Source of the DNA: Deroplatys truncata
Taxonomy: Eukaryota > Arthropoda > Insecta > Mantodea > Mantidae
Length of the DNA stretch: 64,000 nucleotides
Reading direction: 5' to 3'
NCBI GenBank assembly: GCA_030765065.1
Contig: CM060990.1
Span: 213,629,290-213,693,289 of the forward strand
The translations under genes and the position numbers were made by a program. This document shows positions 1-10,838 of this stretch, one piece after another. The first letter of the stretch is position 1; each line of letters opens with the position of its first letter. Below the pieces are notes generated by a model. It worked only from the letters and a program-made list of their open reading frames with translations. It did not search any database and was not told the origin of the DNA.

Positions 1-1254
1 TACTAAGGTCAGTAGTGTTTTCTTGATACCCTTCTCTTGCATGATGTGGAAGTGCTATTAGCATCGTAATCCGTTATCGTCGTCTGTCATATAGGTTAGA
101 ATGAATCCATTTTATCAGCCTTCTAACCTTTGCTTTACTAAACCTGTATTTGTTTTGAAGTTTAGGTCGCCATACTTTCCAATTATGTCTAATTTTGGTA
201 GATAGTTTTACTCCATTGTCTCATTTCGCAAATTCTACGCAAGCAGTCGCGCCCATTACTCCAAAGTCATCCATTTTGTAAAGATGGTCTGCCTTTAATC
301 TACCCCTCTGAGGTAGACCAAAATTTGGTCACGACCAAGGCGTTTGATCCCCGGACCAACGCAAAGAATATGAATAAGAAAATTGATGGTCCGCTGTAAA
401 TCCACCGGAAGTAGCAAGTTGGGCCGGACCAAAATTGACTATGAATACCGCCCTAAGTGTTTAATCAACACACGAAACTCATTTTTTCCATCTTCTAAAT
501 AAACACAAGTTTATTGCTTCAATCGCCTATGACAACGGAACCACGTGATGGATATAGCTGAAACTTAAACTGCCATCTAGTAAGAGATGATGCTTACTAA
601 ATGCAAACTTTTTTTTGATGCTAAGAGTGTATTTCTTGGATTTTCTAAGGACTTATTGAACCCCCTCGTAATTTTTTTGTGTACTATCTTTCAGTCCTTG
701 ACTCTAACAATGCAGGGTTTTTATTTCATTTATACGAATTACATGTTTCTTTTTATGAAAGAGAACATCACACATAAGCACACACACCCCTCTAAGAAAA
801 GGAACCAGAAATTCTACCTGAGAGGAGAAGCTAGATATTACTGCTCACAGTGTAACATGTTCTATTTTGTATGCTAGAATGCTATGAATTATTCTATACA
901 AATGCCATATTCATGAAGTTCTTTGATAAGCTTAATATATGTATTTTTAGACTGTTGCAATATTCATGTATATATTTTGTATTCATAATATTATTAGTTA
1001 TTTTGGATCTATTCTTTTAATTAGAAACAATACCATAGTTATGGCAAGATATTCACAGACTGATGTTAAAAATCATAAACAAACCATAAATCTATTTAAA
1101 CCTTTTCAAAGCATATGGTTTTTTAAATCTATAAATAAATAAAAAAAAAAAGAAACAAGTCTAGGGTGGAAAAGCAACATACAAGGCAGAAAAAAAGTGT
1201 AAAGCAAAAACTAATACTGAATAGTAGAATTGACTTCTTTCACCTGATCACAAA
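1..1254. other. AT-rich non-coding DNA
   Basis: No coding similarity was recognised. The longest open frame (587-877, 96 codons) has an AT-driven Phe/Leu/Lys-rich composition and no recognisable domain. A short palindromic segment lies near 300-315. Confidence 0.5.
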
Positions 1255-1515
1255 AAAACAGACACAGGTAGCCACGGTAATTAAGGCATGGGCTCGTGAA
1301 TGGCAGGTCTGTGGTTCATATCCTGACTGAGTTTTTCTTTTTTCCTGGTTCTCCTCAATCCTAATAATTGCAAATGCCCAGGAGGTACCCTAAACTTAGG
1401 CCTGGAATGTTTCCTTCTCAATTACAAATAATTTCAATTCATGTATCACCGGTGTCCACCCCTGTGGTCCATCTGCACTAAGAGTGGATGTTAAACACTA
1501 CCAACAAATAAAACA
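1255..1515 (+). repeat. Probable tRNA-derived SINE
   Basis: A polymerase III-like head starts with GTAGCCACGGTAATTAAGG and is followed about 35 bases later by a B-box-like GTGGTTCATATCC. A body of about 190 bp follows and ends in an A-rich (AAACA)-type tail at 1500-1530. This layout is typical of insect tRNA-derived SINEs. No target duplication was found and no second copy occurs in the window, so family membership is inferred from the two boxes and the tail only. Confidence 0.45.
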
Positions 1516-1529
1516 AAAAACAAAACAGA

Positions 1530-3483
1530 AAATAACCTTGTCTGTATGGAATATTAAAAGTGAAAATAAAAACAAAGAGAGCAACACCCTCCTCCTTTTA
1601 CAACTTAGTACAGGATGATTCAAAATAACACTAGCAATGCTTAGTATATTGTACAGGAAGGTAAATTATAATTTTTTTAGATCAATGAATAGAAATCCAT
1701 GGTTTCGGAAGTATGAGGCATCCAAATAAAACACTTTGAATATACTGATGGCTGAGTTCAAAATTATGCTAAGATACCTTCACCCACCCAGCAAGAGTAT
1801 CACTTCAAGCAACGAATTACTATGACGCTGTATGGATTCATGTCATAAGGTAGTCTTCTAATGTTACAAAAATCTACATCATATATTTGATAGTACCCCA
1901 AACAAAATATCCAAGAACTGTAAGATCTGGTAACCATGGAACAGGTGATCAAACTAGGATGTACACAGAGAAGATATCAGGCATATATAGTATATCCAAC
2001 TTTCACTGACGGTAATGAGTTGTGGAATTATTAAGATATCAAAAAATCTGAACTAGATGCCACATAGTATACAAATCAAAATTTTCAGGGATTAATGAAA
2101 AAAAATTCATGCAATTGACCTTTTTCTATAATTTTTTTTTAAATCAGAGAACCTCAAAATCTGTATTTCCAGTAAAATCCAACCATCGAATGCTTATGTT
2201 GAATGCAGTACTCCCTCTGCCTTAGATAAGCAATACAAAAAGTTAAAATGAAAATAAAAATACAAAAATAAAAAGCCCAGCATCACATCAAAACACATAA
2301 ATAGCATTATACAATAATTACTGTTGCATTTCTTAATATTTACATTGTATCGGAGCAGTATCTACATATCTACAATCCACAAAGCATACATAATTTAACA
2401 TTCAAATGCTTGTTCAAAGAGATCTGCTTCCACCTAACTAGTATTAAAAATACTGTTACTTACAAAACTGGACTTGGTTTTATCCTGGCGTGACATTGTC
2501 ACAGTGCTGCTGCTGCTGTGTATTTTTTAATATCTATTCTGCTTTTTGCACCTTTACACATTGTCTGAATTTACAGATCCTGAAGAGCACCTGCATAAAA
2601 TTGAAAATGACCATTAATAATCATAAAATATACTTCAGGTTTCTATACTGTTTCTGTGCCTTAAATGTTTATTGATAGAGTATTTGTAATATTGTTACTT
2701 TGAGCAGCTCAACATGAATTGAGGGAATGATGGAAGAAGGGCATAACTTTAAACACAATACGCTGAATTATAACCTACTTCCATTAGGGTTGCCATAATC
2801 TGATAATATAAAACCAGGACATTTCTTAATGAAATTTTGAGGAATAAGGAGGTCTGATATAGGAGAAATGTGTCTTTAATTAATAATCCAGAGTTTTAGG
2901 TTGCTTTATTGTATTTTACCGTAAGTAAGCACATATTATAAAAAAATGTATTAAATGTATTCAGTACAACTTAATGTATTCAGTGTCAACATTTGTTTTT
3001 TAAACCAATTGTATTTCTCAGAACCTGGAACAGAAAAAAGGATTATTCACAATAAGTTTATGAAACTTACTACAACTTATAATTTTTATACTGTATTGCA
3101 TTTGCAGCATTTCATTCACTGATTTTACTCTTAAAATACTCCTTTCTTCTGTCCACTCATGAGGGATAAAGCTCTTTCTACATTGGTATTATGATCAAGA
3201 ATATAACACAATTTTTAGCCACTCTGAATACTGTTCACTAGAAATACAATTATTAATGACAGCAACCCATTTCTTATGTGACAACAAATTCTCAAAACTA
3301 TCATACTTGGCCTACCCCAAAAAAACTTAAGTTGAGTTCAAATATACAAAAAATCGCAGACTTTTGTCTTTCCGGCCTGGCGTTTTCATTTACCATAAAA
3401 TCCCAGACAGTCCCCACAATCTGCGACATATCACAACCCTAACTTCCATATTACCTCAATTCTACGCTTTCATTTTCTTAAAC
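1530..3483. other. AT-rich non-coding DNA
   Basis: No gene, tRNA or recognisable transposon was seen. A-rich and T-rich runs are frequent. The 61-codon open frame at 2490-2675 has no recognisable motif. Confidence 0.5.
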
Positions 3484-3504
3484 ATAGTTGTTTTATTTAT
3501 TTAA

Positions 3505-3600
3505 GGTGAGTTGGAATTGTTACACTAACATCACTTAAGTTTACTCACTTAACATGTTTCAGGAAATGGTTGTTCCCATCCTCAGAAGCTAATCCGACTG
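3505..3600 (-). ncRNA. Hammerhead-ribozyme-like motif in PLE1 (left arm)
   Basis: Read on the minus strand, CTGAGGA (3585-3579) is followed by a stem II candidate GGGAAC-AACC-ATTTCC and then GAAA (3560-3557). Stem III follows as CAT + TTAAGT pairing with ACTTAA + ATG around a short loop. A GTT (an NUH-type cleavage triplet) then leads into a strand that pairs with GTCGGA upstream of CTGAGGA to form stem I. Hammerhead motifs are known from Penelope-like elements. Doubts: an extra T follows CTGAGGA, position 10.1/11.1 is mismatched, and one stem I pair is broken. The right-arm copy (about 5350-5455) has CCAAGGA in place of CTGAGGA, which would abolish the core. Confidence 0.4.
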
Positions 3601-3666
3601 GCCCGTGTTGTTGGTGTTTCCGTTTTGTGGACTGGATACTGTGGTGGCATCTTGTGGTGGTGAAAT

Positions 3667-4795
3667 TTACTTCCAGAGGGGACTTGGTGGTGGCAAATCA
3701 AAATTCATTAGATGTGTGTTGTGTTTTAGAATGGTGATCTTCTCCCATGCATCTAATTCAGCTGCAAATTTGGCTGGTTTGACTAATGTAATATTGGGTT
3801 TGATGTGATTAGTGATCCAAAAATGGTGCGAAACTGCGGATTTGTCCATTTGTTTGTATTTGATACATCTCATGTGCTCCTTTAGCCTAGTTTCTAGGTT
3901 TCTTTTTGTCTTACCTATATATACTTTATTGCAATCCAAACAATTCATTTTGTAGATTCCAGTTTTTTTTGTCTTGTGGAATGGGGTCTTTTAACTTGTT
4001 ACAAAATAATTTCTCTATGTTAAATTTATTCTGTGGGGCTAGGCTGATGTTGTGTTTCATGAAAATCTTCTTAAATTTGTGATATGTTCCTGGGTGGTAT
4101 GTGAATTTCTTTAACATTAGCTGCTTATCTTGCTGGCTGAGATTTGTTGTGTCTTTGATGTGTTTCTGTTGTTTGAATTTTGCAATTTTTTTGTCAATTA
4201 TTGTTTTGTTGTACCCATTATTTATTGCTGTGTCTACTATGTGCTGGTATTCTAACTGGTATTCTTGTTTATTTAAGGGGGTATATACCAGTCTGTGTGT
4301 TAGGCTGTTTAGTACTGCACGTTTGTGTGAGGTTGGATTGAAACTCTTATTTTTTATGTAATTAGTAGTGTGTGTTGGCTTCCTCTATATGCCAAAGATT
4401 AGGTTCTTTTGTTCTCTGATGATTTTTAGGTCTAAAAATGGTAGCATAACTTCTTTTTCTATTTCTATGGTGAATTTTATTGATTGGTTCTGCAGGTTTA
4501 GTAAGGCTAAGGAGCCTTGTATGAACCTATTAGGGACCACAGCGAAGAGGTCAACATATCTGTGCCAAACTTTAAAAAAGTATGGGAAGGAAGTTATGTG
4601 TGTTTCCAAGTAACTCTTAAATAGATCTGCAAGGAAAGATGAAAGTGGGTTACCCATGGTTACACCTGTTGGTTGTTGATAGAACTTCTTATTGAAACTA
4701 AAGCAATTTTGTGTAATGCACAAATTGGTAAGTTGTACAAGGTCTTCTATTTCTTCTTCCAGCGTGTTAGTCTGCTGGAGCCATTTCTTTAATTG
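3667..4795 (-). pseudogene. PLE reverse transcriptase + GIY-YIG endonuclease, 5'-truncated and frame-broken
   Basis: Read on the minus strand, 4795-4385 encodes the C-terminal part of a reverse transcriptase. It has the motif TMGNPLSSFLADL, then RYVDLF (the catalytic YVDD is changed to YVDL), then LPFLDLKI. The frame breaks near 4385. 4117-3667 encodes the linker and the endonuclease, with KVYIGKTKRNLETRLKEH, the GIY-YIG signature that defines Penelope-like elements, and a C-terminal end rich in prolines. The RT N-terminal half is missing because the element folds back at 4786-4797. In the first open frame (4879-4385) the residues upstream of about 4795 are antisense of the inverted copy, not protein. 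It is not expected to be active. Confidence 0.75.
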
Positions 4796-4819
4796 ATGCA
4801 GGAAATGGCTCCAGCAGAC

Positions 4820-5411
4820 TAACACAAATCTCAGCCAGCAAGATAAACAGCTAAAGTTAAAGAAATTCACATACCACACAGGAACATATCACAAATTTAA
4901 GAAGATTTTCATGAAACACATCAGCCTAGCCCCACAGAACAAATTTAACATAGAGAAATTACTTTGTAACAAGTTAAAAAAAAACTCATTCCACAAGACA
5001 AAAAAAGCTGGAATCTACAAAATTAATTGTTCGGATTGCAATAAAGTATATATAGGTAAGACAAAAAGAAACCTAGAAACTAGGCTAAAGGAGCACATGA
5101 GATGTATCAAATAAAAACAAATGGACAAATCTGCAGCTTCACACAATTTTTGGAGCACTAATCACAACATCAAATCCAATATTACATTAGTCAAACCAGC
5201 CAAATTTGCAGCTGAATTAGATGCATGGGAGAAGATCACCATTCTAAAACACAACACACATCTAATAAATTTTGATTTGCCGCCACCAAGTCCCCTCTGG
5301 AAGTACATTTCACCACCACAGTATCCAGTCCACAAATCGGAAGCACCAACAACATGGACCAGTCGGATTAGCTTCCAAGGATGGGAACAACCGTTTCCCG
5401 AAACATGTTAA
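4820..5411 (+). pseudogene. Inverted second copy of the PLE1 GIY-YIG endonuclease end
   Basis: Plus-strand translation repeats the endonuclease module of the left arm. CSDCNKVYIGKTKRNLETRL lies at about 5025-5090, then a TAA stop (5112-5114) interrupts the frame and the C-terminal proline-rich end follows to 5411. The catalytic-core words are kept (VYIG, R, E), but this copy has no reverse transcriptase. At the 5' edge, the RT-tip sequence CTCCAGCAGACTAACAC is joined directly to AAATCTCAGCCAGCAAG. In the left arm these are separated by about 620 bp, which points to a deletion or template jump at a short AACA-type microhomology. Confidence 0.75.
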
Positions 5412-5518
5412 GTGAGTAAACTTAAGTGATGTTAGTGTAACAATTCCGACTCACCTTAAATAAATTCAGTAACACATCATTGCTTCTAGCTTCTTTTCAA
5501 ATATCAATAGTTGTTTTA

Positions 5519-6284
5519 CTTAAGTTTCCTTTCTCAACTTCAAATTTAGGGTTTGTTAGGCAAGTAATATTTTAGCCTAGCATTCCTAAACTAAAAGCAG
5601 ATGCTTATATTCAATGTAAACTCCATCAATATAACACCAAAATGTACATACCCCTCAAATATATATAATGCTGCAATAAAGATAACATGGAAGTGAATAC
5701 AAGTACGGCGACAATCTTGAGATGTGAGAAATTGAACTCGTAACCAACATTTTCACTGTTAAAGAGACATAAGGCACAAATTCATACAAACCAAATATGA
5801 TTACATATATTAATTCAAATCCAAATAAGTATATGAATTAAGGCCTCAAAATTATGTATACAAATCTGCAACAATTGCATTTTTTATTTATATACCTATT
5901 TATACTAACCTTACATTACAAAGTTTATATGGCCTGGAGCTAACCCAGGTTCTATCCCAAGCTGTGCAAAGCAATAAATGTACTATTATGATCCTCGATT
6001 TAACTTGTACAATACAATTATAATACAAGCATATTTCCAGCTTTATTTATGGACCAAATCCATTTCTTCTTGAGCCTAAATAGACATCTAAATTACTAAT
6101 CTGAGATTGTTGATGAAAAATACAAGAAATTAAAATGTCTATTAAAAATAAAGGAGGACATTTATTGGATTTTTCAGTCAACTTTACCCGTGAATTTTGT
6201 CTTATGGCTTACATCACATTTTAACATGACACTTGACATACATTAGATACCATTTTAAAGCAGACATTCAACACATATAACTTA
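5519..6284. other. AT-rich non-coding DNA
   Basis: No gene or repeat was recognised between PLE1 and the inverted repeat at 6285. Confidence 0.5.
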
Positions 6285-6433
6285 ATGATGCAGATTGAGT
6301 CACACTTTTTTACACTCACCTTCACTAATTAAAAGTTATATAAAACAGGAAATGTTTTCACGGGCATTCGTCCTCATCATCAGCAACTGGGTGACTAAGG
6401 GTCGCTTTCTCCCTGTGACTCAATCTACATCAT
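6285..6433. repeat. 150-bp inverted repeat, possible PLE terminal remnant
   Basis: The left arm ATGATGCAGATTGAGTCACA (6285-6304) pairs with TGTGACTCAATCTACATCAT (6414-6433), with one mismatch over 20 bp. Within the loop, the minus strand reads CTGATGATGAGGACG near 6383-6369 and then GTGAAAAC. This resembles the CTGANGA...GAAA core in the arms of the two Penelope-like elements of this window. No RT or endonuclease is attached, so it may be a solo terminal remnant. Confidence 0.45.
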
Positions 6434-7832
6434 GATGAATACTTCACTGTTAATAATGCTTCTGTTTTTAATCTTTAACATATAACTTGAACTTTCAGAT
6501 GAGTTTGCACAAACATCACTTGATCAATAAAATAATTTTCTCCATTTGGCCTTTAGAATATCTAAGAGCTTTTGCACTAGCAGCTACACAGTGCACTTCA
6601 CCGCCAGCTGGCTAAGAGCTGTGAAACCTATTCTGCTCTATGTGATCACCCAGTAGAATCAATTTGCTCTTTTAAAAAATAGCGGTTTTTCACTGGAAAT
6701 AAACTGAATGTTCCTCTTATTTTATTCAGATTTAATATCCTGAGATCCTGACAGACAGCACATACCCTACCAAAATAAGAGTATACGTCTGGTACATAAC
6801 CAATTAAATTTTTTATGAGAGGTATTTCCTCCCAAAATAAATGGCATTATATGCAGAATACTAAATTTACATTAACTACTGCTGAATTCAACTCTTGTAC
6901 ATTGGTATGCCATGTGGAAGTATAAAAAGAGGGAGAACACATGATACAGAAAAAGAAGTGTGAAACATTCTATAAGCTAAATTGTTTGTATGTGCAGTCC
7001 CCCAACTCTCTCCAGCAGCTATAAGAGGATGTAAGTTGAAGTCTTGAACTACTCATTCATTTATATTTTATTATCTTACCTGACTACATTTACTCACTGA
7101 ACCTGAACACAAAATTAGGCCATAATTTACCATCCAGTCCTGATCTTGACAAAACCTTTTACAAACACTATGAGTGGTCTCATATTCTAGGCATATAACC
7201 GAACCTAATATTTCCAAAGTTAATTATAATTCTCAGATGAAAAAAGTTACAAATTAATCAATTCTTCTTCAAGCCTGAGGCCAACAAGCGTGTGTCTGTG
7301 TAAGTGCGAACACATGTAAACCTTTGAATACCAAATAGCTCTATTTGTCAAAGCTTTCTCTTTTAGCATATAAATATCTGTTATATATTATAACAGTATA
7401 AATGAGTGATTTAAATGAAATGGTTATGCTGATTATTCCGGTAGTTGTTTAATGGCATCCAAAACTTAGATCTGATTGATCAAGTAACCCTTATAATGAC
7501 ATGCATTATGTTTCATTGATGACATACAACTCAAGTGACATCTGCTACATTTGGAACATATGGTTTGAAGAAGATTCTTGGGACATAATTCTAAATCTCA
7601 AAATAGTATGACAGATGAGGTGGTGGTATACAATATGGTTCCAAAGGCTTCAAAACCTCTTGAGCAAGGCTATGTTGTTTTCTGTGAATGGTTAATTTCA
7701 TGGCCATAGAATTAAGACCAATTAACTGATGCATATGTTTTTGAAGGTACTGATGTGTTTTAATTTCCTAATATTAAAAAAAGATGCATTTTATCCATTA
7801 AACATCAGTTTAATTTTCATTTTGTTTTTGAA
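6434..7832. other. AT-rich non-coding DNA
   Basis: No gene or clear repeat was seen. The open frame 7729-7911 runs into the terminal repeat of the next element and is not a gene. Confidence 0.5.
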
Positions 7833-7836
7833 TATA

Positions 7837-8305
7837 GGGTCATTCCATGCCAAATCATCACAAAGTGGGGTTCTCAACCTTACCCCTTTAGATTTTCATG
7901 AAATTTGGTAGAATGTCTCCGAACTCACGGAAATGAGCCTATGTCAAATTTTAGTCCTCTGTGATACATGGTTTTTGTATTGCAGGGTTGCAAACATGGT
8001 GAAAATGTTAACATTTATGCTCGCAAGGCCCATAAAAAATATGAGAACTCTGCTTCTAATTATGCTATAACTGTAATCTTGAGCTTGTTTTGAAGCTATA
8101 GGAACTGAGAAGTCATTAAAAAGGGCTTCATTCTAAAATGTACAATGTTTAAGTTCTAGGTCAAAGGTCATGACTTTTAGCCTTGAATATAAAAGAAAAT
8201 GTTGGTTCAATGTTTTTGGAAATAAAGTATGTTATACTGCTAAATATAATCTTTCTTTGGTGTAGGTTCAATCTTGGAAAGGCTTTGGGAACATGAGCAA
8301 ATGGA
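7837..8305 (+). repeat. Left terminal inverted repeat of the outer transposon
   Basis: It pairs with 13328-13775 with frequent mismatches and small indels. Shared words include CATTCCATGCCAAATCATCA, TTGCAACCCTGC and the AGGTCATGAC segment. The divergence between arms suggests an old copy. Confidence 0.8.
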
Positions 8306-8335
8306 TGTTTAAGTATTACATGGACTACTCTTACA

Positions 8336-10765
8336 TTAACCCTCCGTTAGTCACTAGGGGCCTGAGAGACTCTGGCATTATATAAATGTTATAATTTTCG
8401 AACGAACGCACCTATGCAATTGCCTGACTAGGACCTCTAACATTGCACCTTGCGCAATTATTTGCTACAGCGATAACCTTATCCATTTATTTGTTTGGCT
8501 GGAAGAATGACTAATTATCAGTTACGTGTCGCACAGGTTAACCAGACCCTGCACGCCTGCTCTTGTTACATATTGTTGACAGATTTTTTTCTCATTAGCT
8601 TTTGTGCAATATTGCTTTGCTATTGCAAGGAGCTGTTACTGCTTCATCATGAATACGAGTGAAAGGTACGATCTACAAAATCTGAATGATTTGGAAGAAG
8701 TACATCACCTACTTTGCAATGATGATGCCTTACCCGTGGATGACAACTTATATGAATCAGATGATTCTGATTCTGAAGATAAACTTGAAACGAGATCTTT
8801 AGATTCAGAAACTGACCATGAACATGAAGAGGAAGATGATGACGATGAAAGCAGCTTGTGTGATAACATGTATTTTATAGGTAACATCATATGCTTATCA
8901 TAGTAATTCTTCTTCTTATCATTATTATTATTATTGACAATACATTCTGTTATTTACAGGAAGAGATGGAACTAAATGGAAAAAAAAACACTTTAGAAAA
9001 TAACACAGAAAAGGGCTCACAATATATTGACCAAACTTCCTGGTGTGGTAGGAGCTGCCAAAAATGCGTAAATGGAAATTGATTGTTGGAACCTTTTTGT
9101 TACCGAAGATATAGTTGATTTGATTGTTGAAAGCTCAAATACTTACATTAGCAGTGTGCAGCACAAATTTGATCGTGAAAGAGACAGCAGACCTACAGAT
9201 GTAATAGAAATAAAAGTTTTCCTAGGCTTATTGTACCTGGCAAGAATTTTTCGTGGTGAATGCCAGAATATTCACGATTTTTGGAGAACCGATGATCTTG
9301 GAATTCCTCTATTCCGAATGGCTATGCCCGAAAAACGATTAGTTTTCTAATACGCTTTGATGACAAAAGCTCAAGACTGGAGCGATGAAGATTGGATAAA
9401 TTGGCTGCTGTTAGAGAGACGTTTACATTGTTTCTGAACAACTGTGAGAACCATTATTCTCTTGGACAAAATGTCACTGTCGACGAACAGTGGTCGATGT
9501 GGTTTTAGACAATATATTCCATCCAACCCAAATAAGTATGGCATAAAGATACTCTGTTTGAGTGATGCAAAACTGTTTTATACAACTAACATGGAGATTT
9601 ATTGTGGACAGCAGCCGGACGGACCATATTTGCAAACTAACTCGGCAGAGGCTGTAATGCTGAGACTAACTGAACCAATATCTGGCACTGGACGAAACGT
9701 TACTGCAGATAATTGGTTTACCAGTGTATTGCTGGTGAATGAATTATGCAAAAGACAACTTTCTTTCGTCGCTACAGTGCGAAAGAACAAAAAAGAATTA
9801 CCCACTAATTTCACTTCTCCAAAAGATCGCAGTCAGTACGAAAGCATATTTGGCTTCACAAAAAATGAAACGCTTGTTTCATATGTTCCAAAAAAGGGTA
9901 AAACAGTAGTTTTGCTCTCAAGTCTACATGTTTCATTCACACAGTTATCAGAAGGTGCTGAGAAAAAGCCTGAAATAATCCTGCATTACGACACTAAATC
10001 TGGAGTTGATGTAGTAGATAAATTGTGTGCTACATACAATGTAGCCAGAACAATGAGAAGGTGGCCCATGGTAATTTTTTACCATATCTTGAACATTGCA
10101 GGTATTAATTCTAGGTAAACAAAGTAAATATTCCACAAGGCAGGAGTATTTGAAAGTACTATCTTTAGCTTTACTGTTGCAACAGCTACAAAGGAGAGCA
10201 ACAGCATCAAATCTACCCAGTGATTTGAAAGGCCTTTTGACAAAATATAAACCTGAAGAATCCGGCGTAGACGAATTGTCAAACACACCGCTATGCACAT
10301 TGAAAAGGAAACGATGTGAACCCTGCAACGAAGACAAAATGAACTGCAAAACTAAATATGCATGTAGGAAATGCAACACCCCCTTCTGTTAGAGCAAACA
10401 TGCTAAAATTATTTGCGATAGTTGCTTAGTCGGGGAAAACACGGGTGAGATAGTAGACAATTCTGAGTAACTGAACATTTGAAATTACAAGTTGTATGTA
10501 TACCTGAAAATGGCAATGTATTTCTTTATTACTATAATACAATTTATAACGTATATGCACTCATATTTTAGCTTGTATTTTTAGATTGTAAGATAATACC
10601 TACTAATGAAAGCCTTGTACGCTTAATCTAAATAAAGGTAAAAACAGGGGAAAAAAAAAAGAAAATAAACGAAAATACAAACAATAACAACAAAAATATA
10701 GCGGACTACTAGGCCCCACGCGACTAACGGCGTTCTACCAAAGCGCGCGCCTGACGGGGGGTTAA
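8336..10765 (+). mobile_element. piggyBac element inserted at TTAA, degenerate
   Basis: It is bounded by TTAA at 8336-8339 and 10762-10765. The inner ends are imperfectly inverted: CCCTCCGTTAG on the left and CCCCCCGTCAG read inward from the right. Length is 2.43 kb, typical for piggyBac. It lies just inside the left TIR of the outer transposon, so it is younger than that element. The 3' side ends in a GC-rich segment (CAAAGCGCGCGCCTGACGG) unlike the AT-rich interior. Confidence 0.85.
8649..10470 (+). pseudogene. piggyBac transposase, multiple frameshifts
   Basis: The acidic N-terminus (MNTSERYDLQ..., Asp/Glu-rich to about 8870) starts at an ATG at 8649. A 79-nt GT-AG intron-like gap (8881-8959) joins it to a GRDGTKW segment typical of this family. 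Further blocks are KRAHNILTKLPGV (about 9015-9055), then WNLF...IEIKVFLGLLYL (9081-9240), then the catalytic core with VTVDEQ (about 9472-9489), ITVTADNWFT-like NVTADNWFTS (about 9700) and SGVDVVDKLC (about 10000). These carry the three expected catalytic Asp residues. The C-terminal cysteine domain (CEPCNEDK...CRKCNTPFC) continues past a TAG at 10390 to 10470. Breaks: a frameshift near 9001, TAA at 9069, frameshifts across 9350-9490 and 10115, and the TAG. It cannot make active enzyme. Confidence 0.85.
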
Positions 10766-10838
10766 GCAATTCTCTGAGCAGGTTCAGGCTTGTCTCCTAT
10801 ACAGGCTGAGACTTGCCTAATACACACTGCCTCTGTCT

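Larger units (their letters stand above)
3496..5506. mobile_element. Penelope-like element PLE1, fold-back copy with 12-bp target duplications
   Basis: The left part (minus strand) carries the end of a reverse transcriptase and a GIY-YIG endonuclease. The right part (plus strand, 4797-5466) is an inverted, internally deleted second copy of the endonuclease end. The two arms pair: 3495-4142 with about 4820-5466, plus a 25-bp tip (4761-4785 with 4800-4824) around a spacer of about 14 bases. The direct repeat ATAGTTGTTTTA flanks the unit at 3484-3495 and 5507-5518 and reads as a target-site duplication. The right arm carries about 40 extra bases (5467-5506) absent on the left. Inverted arms with a one-sided extension are a known Penelope feature. 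The right arm lacks about 620 bp (roughly 4143-4760) present on the left. Confidence 0.82.

Noticed and set aside
3605-3808. Plus-strand 67-codon frame
   Set aside because: Antisense of the PLE1 endonuclease C-terminus.
8705-8890. Minus-strand frame with a poly-serine run
   Set aside because: It is the antisense of the Asp/Glu-rich N-terminus of the piggyBac transposase.
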